Shown piece after piece: positions 22,136 through 31,800 of a stretch of 64,000 nt of DNA. The stretch is from a virus: positions 62,001-126,000 of the IMG/VR virus record IMGVR_UViG_3300030329_004647; one strand, given 5' to 3'. Made by a program: the position numbers and the translations under genes. How positions within the stretch are numbered: position 1 is the first letter of the stretch; every line of letters begins with the position of its first letter. The notes beneath the pieces are model-generated. The model saw only the letters and a program-made list of their open reading frames with translations, did not search any database and was not told the origin of the DNA.

Positions 22136-22741
22136 GTGTACACATATAAAACCGCATTTATTGTTATACTAACACTTATAGTAATATTTTTTATTTTTAA
22201 AAACACACAACAGTCGGATACACTACAAGAATATAAAAAAGATAAAAAACTTCTAAAAGACCAAAATCAAAATTTAAATTATCAGCTAGACTCGATTATT
22301 AAAAATTATAATGATTTATATCTTATTATCGATTCTTTGCCTTTAGGCAAACCACTAGACACCATCATATATTGTAGTGGTAAGTCTAATTATGGGTGGA
22401 GACTACATCCAGTGTTTAAACGATGGAGACATCATGACGGTGTAGATTTAGAGGGAACATTTTGGGATACAGTATACTCAACATCCCATGGGATTGTAAG
22501 AAACGCCAATTGGATGGGAGGGTATGGTAGATGTATTATTGTTGACCACGCTTTTGATTACTCAACTAGGTACGGACACCTCTATAAAATGTTCGTCAAA
22601 AAAGGAGATACAATCCATAAAGGTCAAGCGATTGGAAAAGTTGGGAACAGTGGTGTTGTAACAGGACAACATTTACATTACGAAATTAGATATGAAGACC
22701 AACATATAAACCCAGAAAAATTTTTAAGTTTTTCCAGATAG
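22136..22741 (+). CDS. Membrane-anchored M23 peptidase
   Basis: 201 residues from a GTG. An N-terminal membrane helix (AFIVILTLIVIFFIF) and coiled coil (30-60) lead to a lysostaphin-type M23 domain (85-198): HHDGVD (zinc His and Asp, 99-104), GYGRCIIVDH, RYGHL (His 148) and GQHLHYE (His 179/181). Cuts peptidoglycan cross-links in the periplasm. The anchor and absence of the leader suggest a lysis (endopeptidase) role rather than a packaged enzyme. Lies 12 nt after the previous gene. Confidence 0.88.
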   Translation: MYTYKTAFIVILTLIVIFFIFKNTQQSDTLQEYKKDKKLLKDQNQNLNYQLDSIIKNYNDLYLIIDSLPLGKPLDTIIYCSGKSNYGWRLHPVFKRWRHHDGVDLEGTFWDTVYSTSHGIVRNANWMGGYGRCIIVDHAFDYSTRYGHLYKMFVKKGDTIHKGQAIGKVGNSGVVTGQHLHYEIRYEDQHINPEKFLSFSR

Positions 22742-22903
22742 TACAATATTTGGAAAATCAAAACTTAGTTGGTTTTTATTTTTATTTTTAGAACTTCTAA
22801 ATCTAATTTTTTTATTAGACAATTTAACTCTTCTAAAATGTGGAGATACCCACACACCATTTTTTCTAAAGTATCCACTAATTTCTATTTTTTGATATTT
22901 CAT
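22724..22903 (-). CDS. Small basic protein with GYFRKNG motif
   Basis: 59 residues (MKYQKIEISGYFRKNGVWVS..., Lys/Arg-rich). The part GYFRKNGVWVSPHFRR matches a common short bacterial motif (GYxRxxGTYVxPHxR) of unknown role. Overlaps the M23 gene by 18 nt. TATCTTTA lies upstream as a possible weak promoter. Confidence 0.5.
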   Translation of the reverse strand: MKYQKIEISGYFRKNGVWVSPHFRRVKLSNKKIRFRSSKNKNKNQLSFDFPNIVLSGKT

Positions 22904-22936
22904 ATTGTATTACTGTCCATTATAAAGATATTGGTA

Positions 22937-22944
22937 TATTTATA
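22937..22944 (+). promoter_or_regulatory. Late promoter TATTTATA
   Basis: 13 nt before the ATG at 22958. Confidence 0.55.
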
Positions 22945-22957
22945 ATAAAAAACACTC

Positions 22958-23374
22958 ATGGGAAGAAAAATTAAACTAACTGAAGAAAATTTAATAAATT
23001 TAATAGAACAAGTGATGGATGGAATGCAACCACCTATCAACTTAGAAGAACCAATTGACGAACTTCCTTTAGATGATGAGTATGTTGATGATGAAGCTTT
23101 TATAGAGGATGAAGAAGAGGAAAAAGAGGAGGAACCAATAGAGGATATAACACCTACCGTTGAACAACTTGAAGAATACATTATGCAACTAGACTCAAGA
23201 ATTAATTATATTGAAGAATTAGAAGCTGATGTTTTAGAATTTTTAAGTACACTAGTTAAAGACTTAGACAGTACTGAAGATGTAAACATTATGAGAACAA
23301 AAAGTGCTCTAAACTTTTTAGAAAATAGAGCAGACCGAAGAATATTCTATCTTAAGTCAAGAAGACTACAATAA
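22958..23374 (+). CDS. Leader-bearing acidic helical protein
   Basis: 138 residues. Leader MGRKIKLTEENLINLIEQVM. Residues 30-65 are almost entirely acidic (DDEAFIEDEEEEKEEEP), followed by a coiled coil (VEQLEEYIMQLDSRINYIEE...) and a basic end (KSRRLQ). No family recognised; acidic-plus-coiled-coil is typical of prohead core or internal proteins. Confidence 0.65.
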   Translation: MGRKIKLTEENLINLIEQVMDGMQPPINLEEPIDELPLDDEYVDDEAFIEDEEEEKEEEPIEDITPTVEQLEEYIMQLDSRINYIEELEADVLEFLSTLVKDLDSTEDVNIMRTKSALNFLENRADRRIFYLKSRRLQ

Positions 23375-23424
23375 TCCTATACTTTACATAATTACGTTAT
23401 ATATATAATCATAAAAATTATATT

Positions 23425-23703
23425 ATGGTTATAGAAGAAATCAAAAACTTTTTATTTGATGAGGAGAAAGGTGTTTTGGAAGTTGTTTTCGTTTTAGAAG
23501 GTGATGACCAAAATAAAAATAGATTTGGTGAAATATATGAAGAAGATATAGAACCAATTACAGACTTATATGAATCTTTGGGTTGGGAAGAAGAGGACGA
23601 ATCGTTTACAAGAGAAAGAATAGACTTAGATGTTGATAAAGTTAATTACATTTTAAGTGAGTATTACGAAACTAACCCTGAAGAATTACCTATATTAGAA
23701 TAG
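23425..23703 (+). CDS. Acidic hypothetical protein
   Basis: 92 residues starting MVIEEIKNFLFDEEKGVLEV. Alpha/beta pattern with strongly acidic surface. No leader and no clear late element; an ATATATATAATC stretch lies upstream. No family recognised. Confidence 0.6.
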   Translation: MVIEEIKNFLFDEEKGVLEVVFVLEGDDQNKNRFGEIYEEDIEPITDLYESLGWEEEDESFTRERIDLDVDKVNYILSEYYETNPEELPILE

Positions 23704-23730
23704 AAATCCACATATTGTCTAAGTAGTCGA

Positions 23731-23738
23731 TATTTATT
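23731..23738 (+). promoter_or_regulatory. Late promoter TATTTATT
   Basis: 23 nt before the ATG at 23762. Confidence 0.5.
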
Positions 23739-23761
23739 AGGTAGAATCAAACTTAATAAAA

Positions 23762-24109
23762 ATGGACCAAAATTATTTAATTAGTTTATTACAAGATATA
23801 GTGACTAATAACGCTATGGAAGAAAGATGTCCAGAAGGAATGTATTGGTGTGACGCTGATGAAATCTGTAAACCAGATTCACAAGAAATGTCAAAACTAC
23901 CCACAACAGACGAGGAGATTCCATTAGAAATGGGAGAGCAAGATGACGGTGGTGAAGCTGGAACGTCTAGTGCGGGAGAAGGTGCCGGTACAGCCTCTAT
24001 GGGAAAATGGGAGTCAGGACTAAGTAGAGGAGCAGCAAATCAACTAGGTGTTACCAAATGGGAAGATTCTTATGGTCTAACTCGAGGAAAAGCAAATCCT
24101 CTAGTGTAA
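23762..24109 (+). CDS. Late protein with duplicated C-terminal motif
   Basis: 115 residues. N-terminal helix (MDQNYLISLLQDIVTNNAME) may be a leader variant; RCPEGMYWCDADEICKP follows with three Cys. After a Gly/Ala/Ser-rich linker the end holds two related units, KWESGLSRGAANQL and KWEDSYGLTRGKANPL. No family recognised. Probably a small virion protein. Confidence 0.6.
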   Translation: MDQNYLISLLQDIVTNNAMEERCPEGMYWCDADEICKPDSQEMSKLPTTDEEIPLEMGEQDDGGEAGTSSAGEGAGTASMGKWESGLSRGAANQLGVTKWEDSYGLTRGKANPLV

Positions 24110-24117
24110 TTAGAAAG

Positions 24118-24125
24118 TATTTATA
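24118..24125 (+). promoter_or_regulatory. Late promoter TATTTATA
   Basis: 14 nt before the ATG at 24140. Confidence 0.55.
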
Positions 24126-24139
24126 AAAAAAGTGTAACT

Positions 24140-26836
24140 ATGCTTAACGAACAATATAATAGAATAAAATATCTCATGGGTTATGATACCTCAAAACCCT
24201 TAACAGAACAAGCAAAAATCTTAAACACTCTACTACTAACAGAAAGTGTAAATTTTGGTACCTTCCTTAAAGGTCCGATACAGGTAATGATAAGGGAATG
24301 GGTAGGAGGATTAATGGGTGCCTTTGAAAAAGAAGTAATAGAAAAAATGGCGAAAGAACTAGGTTCTTCAGAAGCTGTAATAAGAAATTCTTTACGTAAA
24401 GCTGCGGGAGACGCAACACTAAACCCAATGGATATAAAAGTCGTATTTACTTTCGCTAGAACAGCGGGACCTAGGACAGCGGGGTTAAAAGGATTTGAAC
24501 GAGGTGCACGAGAAGCTTTTAATGATATAAACCAAGTTTTTAAAACTGGAAATATGAATGTGGCAATGAAAGAAGCTTTGGAAGTATTAGAAAACACACT
24601 AGGAAAGGAAAATATGAACTGGATGGCAGGTGGAAGTGGAAAATGGAACGGCCACCCTATGAAAAAAATGTTAGATGAGTTTAGACAGAAAAAAATCAAT
24701 ACAGACCAAAAAGTCGACGTTGATGATGGTGGTGGTAACGTTAAACCAGATGTAGACGGTAAAGTTAAAACAGATGTAGACGGTAAAACAGTATACAAAC
24801 CATCACAACGAAAACCAAAAGATGTGTTTGAAGAAGAAACAGGTCTTAAGTGGAATGAAACCTTATCCTCAAGTGCAGAGGGAGTAAAGAATAAAGGAGG
24901 GTATAACAACTTAAATACTAGTTTAAATAAAGAATCAGCAAAAGTATCACAGGTAGCTGGTTCAGGTAAATTATGGGATATATTTAAACACTCACCAGGT
25001 AACCAAGGACTAACGAAGGGTGAGGTAAAAACTATTACTAATGGAACTAAAGGTTCCAACAACTATCTAAAACAAGTGATGGAAGAAGGGTTCCCACCAA
25101 CAAAGGCACCTTATGAGGGTTATACTGGTCCTTTAAGACAATGGAATGAGTCCACGAATAGTTGGGCTAAACCAGAATATTCATCATCAGATATAGTAAA
25201 TATGTTATCTAGAAGATGGCAACAAAAACAAATATCTAGTAATAGCTTTATACAAAGCATGAAGAACAAATGGACTAAAACCATTTCAAATTTTAAAAAC
25301 GCTTCTATTGGTGGTAAATTTAGACAAATAGTTGATACAGCTCTATTAGTATTTAACACAGCCATGTTAAAAACCAATCCTATTACCAAAGTAATAATGT
25401 ATGGATTAACATGGGGAGCTTTTAGAGGTCTTAATTCTAAAATACTCAAGGGAACAATTAAAATTAGAGCTAGATATGTGATAGCTGCATATAATGTTAT
25501 GAGTCTAGCTGGGGCGTTAGATGGGTTTGATAATCTACTCACAAATATTAAGGCTCTTTTAGATGATATACCAGGTAAACGTAAAGTTGCTTTTACTGAA
25601 AATTTATACTTAAATGTACTTACCCCTGATTTTTATAGTAAATTGGTAGGTCAGAAAAGTGAAATGGAGTCTATTGTTGGTACACCAGAAGAACACGCTG
25701 CTGTAGCAAAACAAATAGCGGAAATAATATATAACGGTTCACTTAATGGTGTAACATTTTTAACTGAAAACGGATTTACACTTAAAGATATAGGGGAGAG
25801 GATAGGAAACCAATGGCCTACAAACTGTACAGTAGCTTTTGCAAGTGGTGTAGCACACCAGTTTAAAAGAGAATGGCAAAGACTAGATGGTGAAGAAAGA
25901 GAAATGTACGACGTGTTTGAACAAGTTCAAAAATTAGAATGGTGGAAAGGTCAGTCGTCTGAATATGATAAGCAATTGTTGACTAAGCTTGGTGCTATAG
26001 ATTTTCCTAGTTGGGATGACCTTGCACCAACCATTAAAAACTGGGACCTTATTGGAACGGATGTAGATGAAATTTTAGTTACAGCACAAAACGCGTATCA
26101 AACAGGAGACATTACACAACAATTAGAAAATGAGTTAAAAAAGATTGCTGAAAATGAAAAAGTACAAATGACAGCTGATTATATACAAATATACGAAACT
26201 CTAATTAGGGATTACTATGGAATGTCGTTAGAACAAAGTGACGTGACTGAAGATGAATTTATACAGAGAAAAACCAACCAACAACAGGCCATTTTCAAAT
26301 TAAGAGAATTTTTATTTGGGCCTTATATAAATTTTGGTTTTCCACTAAAATCTGAAGAAACACCATATATGTTATTTTTACCAGCAACTTGGCAAACAAT
26401 ATCACAAGGAAAAGGAGGTAAAGAATTACAAACCGATGCTTTAGATAAAAACATACAAGTTACCAGAGTTACCGACAAACCTGATAAAATTACTTTAGGG
26501 TTAAGATTGAGTGCGAGTGCTAAGGTAAATAAAATGGACCATTTACAAAGAATAAATGATGCAAAAAATAAATTTATTGGTGGTGAAAGTTACTACGACA
26601 ACTTACCATCAAAAATACAAGGATATATTTTACCAGAATTAAAAAAAGAAACAGGATTAGACAATCCTTTATTATATTTAATGGCCGCTTTAGAATCTAC
26701 CTCAAGGGAAAAAAGAAACCCACGAAATAAAATACAATTTGAAAAAAGACGTGGATATATAATAACACCCAATCCAGTTATACCAACTCAAGTTGAAGAA
26801 TCTAAAATAATTGGTTTAGCAAAATTATTACAATAA
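24140..26836 (+). CDS. Large leader-bearing protein with hydrophobic core segment
   Basis: 898 residues. Leader MLNEQYNRIKYLMGYDTSKP then LTE (21-23), very like that of 3699-5297. A long N-terminal region (helical to 160, then a Lys/Asp-rich linker with VKPDVDGKVKTDVDGK repeat near 200-215) precedes a hydrophobic stretch at about 390-480 with two or three potential membrane helices (TALLVFNTAMLKTNPITKVI; VIAAYNVMSLAGALDGF). No catalytic motif recognised. Size, hydrophobicity and leader suggest an internal virion protein that could insert into a host membrane at infection. Confidence 0.7.
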   Translation: MLNEQYNRIKYLMGYDTSKPLTEQAKILNTLLLTESVNFGTFLKGPIQVMIREWVGGLMGAFEKEVIEKMAKELGSSEAVIRNSLRKAAGDATLNPMDIKVVFTFARTAGPRTAGLKGFERGAREAFNDINQVFKTGNMNVAMKEALEVLENTLGKENMNWMAGGSGKWNGHPMKKMLDEFRQKKINTDQKVDVDDGGGNVKPDVDGKVKTDVDGKTVYKPSQRKPKDVFEEETGLKWNETLSSSAEGVKNKGGYNNLNTSLNKESAKVSQVAGSGKLWDIFKHSPGNQGLTKGEVKTITNGTKGSNNYLKQVMEEGFPPTKAPYEGYTGPLRQWNESTNSWAKPEYSSSDIVNMLSRRWQQKQISSNSFIQSMKNKWTKTISNFKNASIGGKFRQIVDTALLVFNTAMLKTNPITKVIMYGLTWGAFRGLNSKILKGTIKIRARYVIAAYNVMSLAGALDGFDNLLTNIKALLDDIPGKRKVAFTENLYLNVLTPDFYSKLVGQKSEMESIVGTPEEHAAVAKQIAEIIYNGSLNGVTFLTENGFTLKDIGERIGNQWPTNCTVAFASGVAHQFKREWQRLDGEEREMYDVFEQVQKLEWWKGQSSEYDKQLLTKLGAIDFPSWDDLAPTIKNWDLIGTDVDEILVTAQNAYQTGDITQQLENELKKIAENEKVQMTADYIQIYETLIRDYYGMSLEQSDVTEDEFIQRKTNQQQAIFKLREFLFGPYINFGFPLKSEETPYMLFLPATWQTISQGKGGKELQTDALDKNIQVTRVTDKPDKITLGLRLSASAKVNKMDHLQRINDAKNKFIGGESYYDNLPSKIQGYILPELKKETGLDNPLLYLMAALESTSREKRNPRNKIQFEKRRGYIITPNPVIPTQVEESKIIGLAKLLQ

Positions 26837-28089
26837 TGCAATTAGGATTAGTTAGAGTTTTATTAGAACAGACCACCGCAGAAACTTTATGTGAAAAATA
26901 TTGGGGTAACGCAGGTAGTAAAGTGGGTTCACAACCTACAGACTGTGGAAGTTATGATGATATTGCAGGAAGAACTTCTGATGAATTCTGGAACACAAAC
27001 GGTGTGGAAAACGATGACTCAAGAAAATTGTTTCAGGAGGAATACGATAAAATTATTCAAGCTAACGCTGAGGACAAAGAAAGTTGTATTAAAGTCTTAA
27101 CCTGGTTATGGAAAGAAGAGGGATTCCAAGGATGTCCATGGGATGGGTACCAAGGGACACAAGTAGATACTGACAATGATGAAGACCAAGGAGGTTGTCC
27201 AGGTAGAACCCTAGAGGATTATTTAAACGATGGGTATGTTGAACACCAAGATAGAGGAGATTTAGAGTGTTACGGCAAAAAAGGATGTTACAAACACATT
27301 TATAAAAAATTTGATGATAACGGTTGTGAAAGCAGTCTTATCGGAGCAAAAAAAATAAAACTTTATTATAACAACCCTAAATGTGCTTGTTCTGGAGAAA
27401 GTTCTGACGGAGACGGTTCTGACAAAAAAGACAAAAAGAAAAAAGTTGCATTACAAATAGATGGTAAAATAATATTATGTGGTAAAAATAATAAAAAATG
27501 TATTAACCCATTAGCGATGTATAGTGGAAAAATTGAAGAACCATTTTCACAACAACTAAACACCATTAAAGCAAAAGTAACGGACAAAATTACTCTTGGT
27601 AGTGATAGAGGATTTCCAAACAATCCGGGACAACTTTTAGGTGGAGCACCAGAAGGTGGAATACCTAAAGGAACTTTAAGTGCTGCCATGGCTTTAAGTC
27701 ACGTTCACCCAGAAACCAAAGGACAAGAAGATATAATTGTTAGAGTACAAAACACAGACCCTAAAGTAGAACCTATCACATTTAGAGTTTATAAGGTAAA
27801 CAATCTTCCAGCAGACATATACCCAATATGGCAAAGTTATGACAATTACTGTAAAGCTCAACAAAGAAATTTATTAGCTACTGGATGGGAAGCAACAACT
27901 GAAGAGGAAGATACTTTAGGACAATCAGAGGTATTAGTAAGAATGAAATGTCCTCAAAACGGTGTACCAGTATATTGGACACAAAACCCAACTAAGAAAA
28001 ACCTAGAACAAAAAGTACAAACAATACAAAATGACACAATCCAAAAAAGTGTCACCCCCAAAGCACTTAAAATACTACAAGGTAATTAA
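26836..28089 (+). CDS. Large leader-bearing Cys-rich protein
   Basis: 417 residues, coupled to the previous gene (TAATG). Short leader MQLGLVRVLLEQT. The first 190 residues contain about a dozen Cys (e.g. GCPWDGYQG, GGCPGRTLEDYL, ECYGKKGCYKH, KCACSGE), then a Lys-rich linker, then a beta-rich C-terminal domain (GKIILCGKNNKKCINPLAMY; ITFRVYKVNNLPADIY). No family recognised. Paired with 24140-26836 in one transcript, so the two may act together. Confidence 0.7.
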   Translation: MQLGLVRVLLEQTTAETLCEKYWGNAGSKVGSQPTDCGSYDDIAGRTSDEFWNTNGVENDDSRKLFQEEYDKIIQANAEDKESCIKVLTWLWKEEGFQGCPWDGYQGTQVDTDNDEDQGGCPGRTLEDYLNDGYVEHQDRGDLECYGKKGCYKHIYKKFDDNGCESSLIGAKKIKLYYNNPKCACSGESSDGDGSDKKDKKKKVALQIDGKIILCGKNNKKCINPLAMYSGKIEEPFSQQLNTIKAKVTDKITLGSDRGFPNNPGQLLGGAPEGGIPKGTLSAAMALSHVHPETKGQEDIIVRVQNTDPKVEPITFRVYKVNNLPADIYPIWQSYDNYCKAQQRNLLATGWEATTEEEDTLGQSEVLVRMKCPQNGVPVYWTQNPTKKNLEQKVQTIQNDTIQKSVTPKALKILQGN

Positions 28090-28096
28090 ATAAAAA

Positions 28097-28119
28097 AACC
28101 CAGATTTCTCTGGGTTTCT
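28097..28119. terminator. Bidirectional terminator between 26836-28089 and tmRNA
   Basis: AACCCAGA-TTTC-TCTGGGTT, with A7 on one side and a T-rich tract on the other. Serves the rightward gene and, read leftward, lies 5 nt beyond the tmRNA 3' end. Confidence 0.85.
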
Positions 28120-28123
28120 TTTT

Positions 28124-28528
28124 TGGTGGAGGTGGGGGGTTTCGAACCCCCGTCTTGCTCATCTTCAAAAAATATCTATCCTACACGTTTAGTTTATTCT
28201 ACCTATTCGATTATTTCTACAGAATAAACAACCCTAAAAATAACCTAGACTATCTAATGTTTAACCACTCAAATAGCGAGAGTAGGATTGATTTGTGTAA
28301 ATGACATTTCATAATTAAAGGAACAAATCTTAAGACCCTTTAAAGAAATGGAACCATAGGATAACCTAGTTATGCTACAGTCACAGCTGACTCCTCACGG
28401 ACAAGTCCTAAAGTCGCCAACTTAGCAAGTGTTTTGCCAGTTAAAAAAATGAATCAGTTTTACAAGCTTAATTCAGGCTTGACGTGCTGATATCAATCGA
28501 CTGATGCCAATCAATTCCAGTCACCCCC
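28124..28528 (-). ncRNA. ssrA: Transfer-messenger RNA (tmRNA)
   Basis: 405 nt. The 5' end GGGGGTG (28528-28522) pairs with CACCTCC (28134-28128) as acceptor stem including the G3-U pair read by alanyl-tRNA synthetase, followed by encoded ACCA (28127-28124). The T arm GGGGGTTCGAAACCCCC is intact. The resume region reads AACTGGC as in Bacteroidota; from GGC at 28438 the frame runs 22 codons to TAA at 28372-28370, starting GKTLAKLATLG and ending EESAVTVA. That tag is much longer than the usual GENNxALAA. Rescues stalled ribosomes and marks products for proteolysis. An alternative GCA frame gives a 9-residue polar tag and is less likely. Confidence 0.93.
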
Positions 28529-28543
28529 ATATTTTAAATATCT

Positions 28544-28744
28544 TTATAATGTTTGAGGGTCAACATTATTTTTTTCTTCATCTTTTTTAGCTTTAGCTTC
28601 CTCCATTGTTTTTTTATATGTTTCCATTAGAGTTTCCCTCATCTGCTCCATTTTCTTCATTGAAGCGTTTGCCTCCTGTAATTTTCTACTCTTCCAGGAA
28701 GCTAATTTTTTCTTGTGATTTTTTCTATGTCTTGATTTTGGCAT
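28544..28744 (-). CDS. Small basic coiled-coil protein
   Basis: 66 residues. Starts MPKSRHRKNHKKKLASWKSR, strongly basic, followed by a charged helix (KKMEQMRETLMETYKKTMEE). No family recognised; the basic head suggests RNA or DNA binding. It directly precedes the tmRNA on the same strand under an early-type promoter, so both are probably cotranscribed. Confidence 0.65.
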   Translation of the reverse strand: MPKSRHRKNHKKKLASWKSRKLQEANASMKKMEQMRETLMETYKKTMEEAKAKKDEEKNNVDPQTL

Positions 28745-28764
28745 GATTTTAAATTTTTATATTA

Positions 28765-28796
28765 CAAATATATACAAATTAATAAAAAGGACCAAA
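28765..28796 (-). promoter_or_regulatory. Host-type promoter for 28544-28744 and tmRNA
   Basis: Leftward TTTG (28796-28793), 20 bp, TATATTTG (28772-28765). Abuts the rightward late element at 28797. Confidence 0.6.
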
Positions 28797-28804
28797 TATT
28801 TATT
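28797..28804 (+). promoter_or_regulatory. Late promoter TATTTATT
   Basis: 8 nt before the ATG at 28813. Confidence 0.5.
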
Positions 28805-28812
28805 AAAAGAAT

Positions 28813-31800
28813 ATGATATCAAATTTACACAAAATAGAAAGAAAGATTAATGTTTTAAACTCTATATATGAGGATAAGAGCCCTTCCTATAGATTAAAAG
28901 TACTTCACAAGAATTTAAATTTAAGTTTAAAAGAATGTGGAGTAATACTAAAAGAATCATCATCCACTAACCCAGACTATACTTATTTTTACGAAAACTT
29001 AGAAAAAAAGTTTAAAAAAAATTCATATAAGAACATAAGAGATATAATTTTTAATTATTTAAATGGGTGGATAATAGAAGAAGATATATTTTGGGTTTTT
29101 TACGTTGATTCAGGTGACGACATATTTCTAGACCCAACAGACGGGCCTGATAAATTAACCATAGTTTATCTTTTAACACAAAAAATACAATCTATTTTCC
29201 CTATAAGTGAAGACGAAGCATTTGAGATATCAAATGATTTTATAGACTTTAAATTAAACGAAGAAAAAACTAAAAGACTAGTAGAACAAAATCAGAAAAA
29301 AATTAATCCACCAGTACAACCAGGAGACTATATTAGGGTTATAGAGATAGACCATGATATGTTTCCACCAAGTGAATACGAACAAAATTATATGCCACCT
29401 GAACATTTAGAATTAGGTGAAGTACAAGAAGTATACCAAGAGGAGAATCCAATAGATGGGTCAGAAGTCACAATGTTAAGAGTTTATTTTCCAAACCTGG
29501 AATTTGATAGTGAAGATGTTATGGGTGGTGGAGGTCTAGAAGGTGGATATGATGATGGAGTTAGAGTTTTAGTGTTACCTTATGACACCTATATTAAAAC
29601 AGATGAGGTATTAACCGAACACGGTATCATAGGTGATAATAAACCGAACAGACCTAGAATACCTGATATTTTAAGAAAAAATTTAATTAGAGCAAGATTT
29701 GAAAGACCTGGAGGTTGGGGAAGAAATAGCGAACTTTTTATTTTATACCTAACTCCAGTAGGTAAAATTATGGACATCCAATTCGGAAGTACAACAAACG
29801 CTTCAGTATCCCCATTCCAAATAAACCAACAAGTAAGTTTTGGTGATTTATATAAATTTGAACAAGACTCTCCCTTTGATTTAAGAATGTTCGGAAGACT
29901 AAGAGAACAAGACGAACAAATGAGTTTATTTCCTACCGGAGACTGGGAATTTACAGTTGGTTTTGAAGATTACGCACTAGAAAACGGAGAAATGATTGCG
30001 GGTTCGGACCAAGATACCGCTGATTGGATAAGAAAAACAGCACCAGAAAGACTAGTAGCAAAAATCTTTAAAATGTGGGATGCTGGTGGAATAGACTTCT
30101 CCAACCTTAAGTTATTAGGATTACCAACTAACAGTGCTTTAATTACTTTTCTATTAAAACGATATATTAGAAATACTAAAAAACCTATTCCAGTTTCTTA
30201 TACATTTGATTGTGATGATTTAAGTGACCTATTTGATAAAGATAGTAGAGATTATAATTTAGATTATATTAAACAATATCTTTGTGGTGATGATAGTTTT
30301 TGGGATACTGACCTGTGGTATGGTAATGAGTGGAGTGATTATATGTCAGATGATATAGATGAAACAAATTGGAAAATTATAAGTGAAATTTTTGGAGGGG
30401 CATCACCATCAGATGCTGAAGATATATTAAACAGAAGTTCTTCTAGTGAAGAGGTAGACGAGTTAATAGAAAAATACGATGAGGAAATAGATGATATTAG
30501 AAATTTTGTAACCCAATCACATGATACAGCTATGGAAGATGCTACTAAAAGTGCGATGGCAGCAGATATTAAAGAAAAAATATTAGACCATTTTGGTGGT
30601 GGTAGCCAACATGATGGAAAAATCCAAGGAAAGTTATTTAGAAATGATAATGGAAAATTTAATTATGTGATTGAAGGGGATTTAAGGGATTTAGTTAACG
30701 AGGTGTGGGATAATACAGAAGACGTTTTTCAATTCCACCCAGATTATTCTAACACCACACTAGAAGACGCTTTAATGGAAATGGATGGAAGAACAATGGT
30801 TTCATATGATTTAGACCAACATTTATTTAGATTATTAATGGAAGAAGAATTTAAATTTTGGGACTACTGTGAAGGAAGATTGGGGGATTGTTTAGAGGTT
30901 GATACTAAATTTTTTGATGGTTACTGGCACCCAAGTTACGACATTAATGAATATCTCATTGACCGACTATATGAATTAATACCAGGACCAATACAAGAAC
31001 AGACAGAGAGGTATTTACAAAAAAAAGGAGACCAATTAACCCGTAAAGTTGTAAAAGACATTTTACATATATTAAAAACAGAAAAAGTTTTAGACGACCT
31101 TTATATCTTACCAGACCACGTTTCTGGCGTAGATGGAGACGAGTATACTAGGGGAGACTTAGAGTTTAATGTTACCCTTCATATTCTACAAAACCCAAAT
31201 CAAGATAGAGCTTTTATGGTCGATGCAAACATGGGCGGAGATTTTGATGATGAAATCGAGGTAATCATTAGTTTAGGCCCAAAGTTTGGACAAGGAGATT
31301 ATGAACAAGTACAAGGATTTTTAAATGATTATGTTCGTCACGAAATAGAACATGTTATAGACGCGTTAGAAGGTAATGAAGTAGAAACACCACAAGGTTT
31401 AAGTCCATTTGAATACTACACACAACCACATGAAGTTAGAGCACAAAAAGCTGGATTTAAAAGAAGAGCAAAAATAGAAAAAAGACCAGTTGAGGATATT
31501 GTTAAGGATTATATAGAATATAGGCAAAGTATAGATAAATTGACTGATGATGAAAAAAATGCATTAGTAACCCAACTAACCGAACAAGAAAAAAAAAGTA
31601 GATTCAAAACCATATACGAAAATGATAATTGGAAATATGTATGGCCAATAGGGGACGAGTCCTTTTGTGAAATAGCAAAGGGTACTAAATGGTGTGGGGA
31701 ATGGACTAAAGACCAGAACTGGTACCAGTCTATAGGTAGTAGTGGAACTCATTATATTTTAATAGATAAAAAAACTGGTGAAAAGTATAGTCTTGTAGAC

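Noticed and set aside
28124-28160. Stand-alone tRNA gene
   Set aside because: The T arm and CCA end belong to the tmRNA; no anticodon arm is nearby and the 5' partner lies 400 nt away.
28370-28438. Short alternative tmRNA tag in the GCA frame (AKHLLSWRL)
   Set aside because: Polar/basic end unlike degradation tags; the GGC frame matches the Bacteroidota resume context and ends in hydrophobic TVA.
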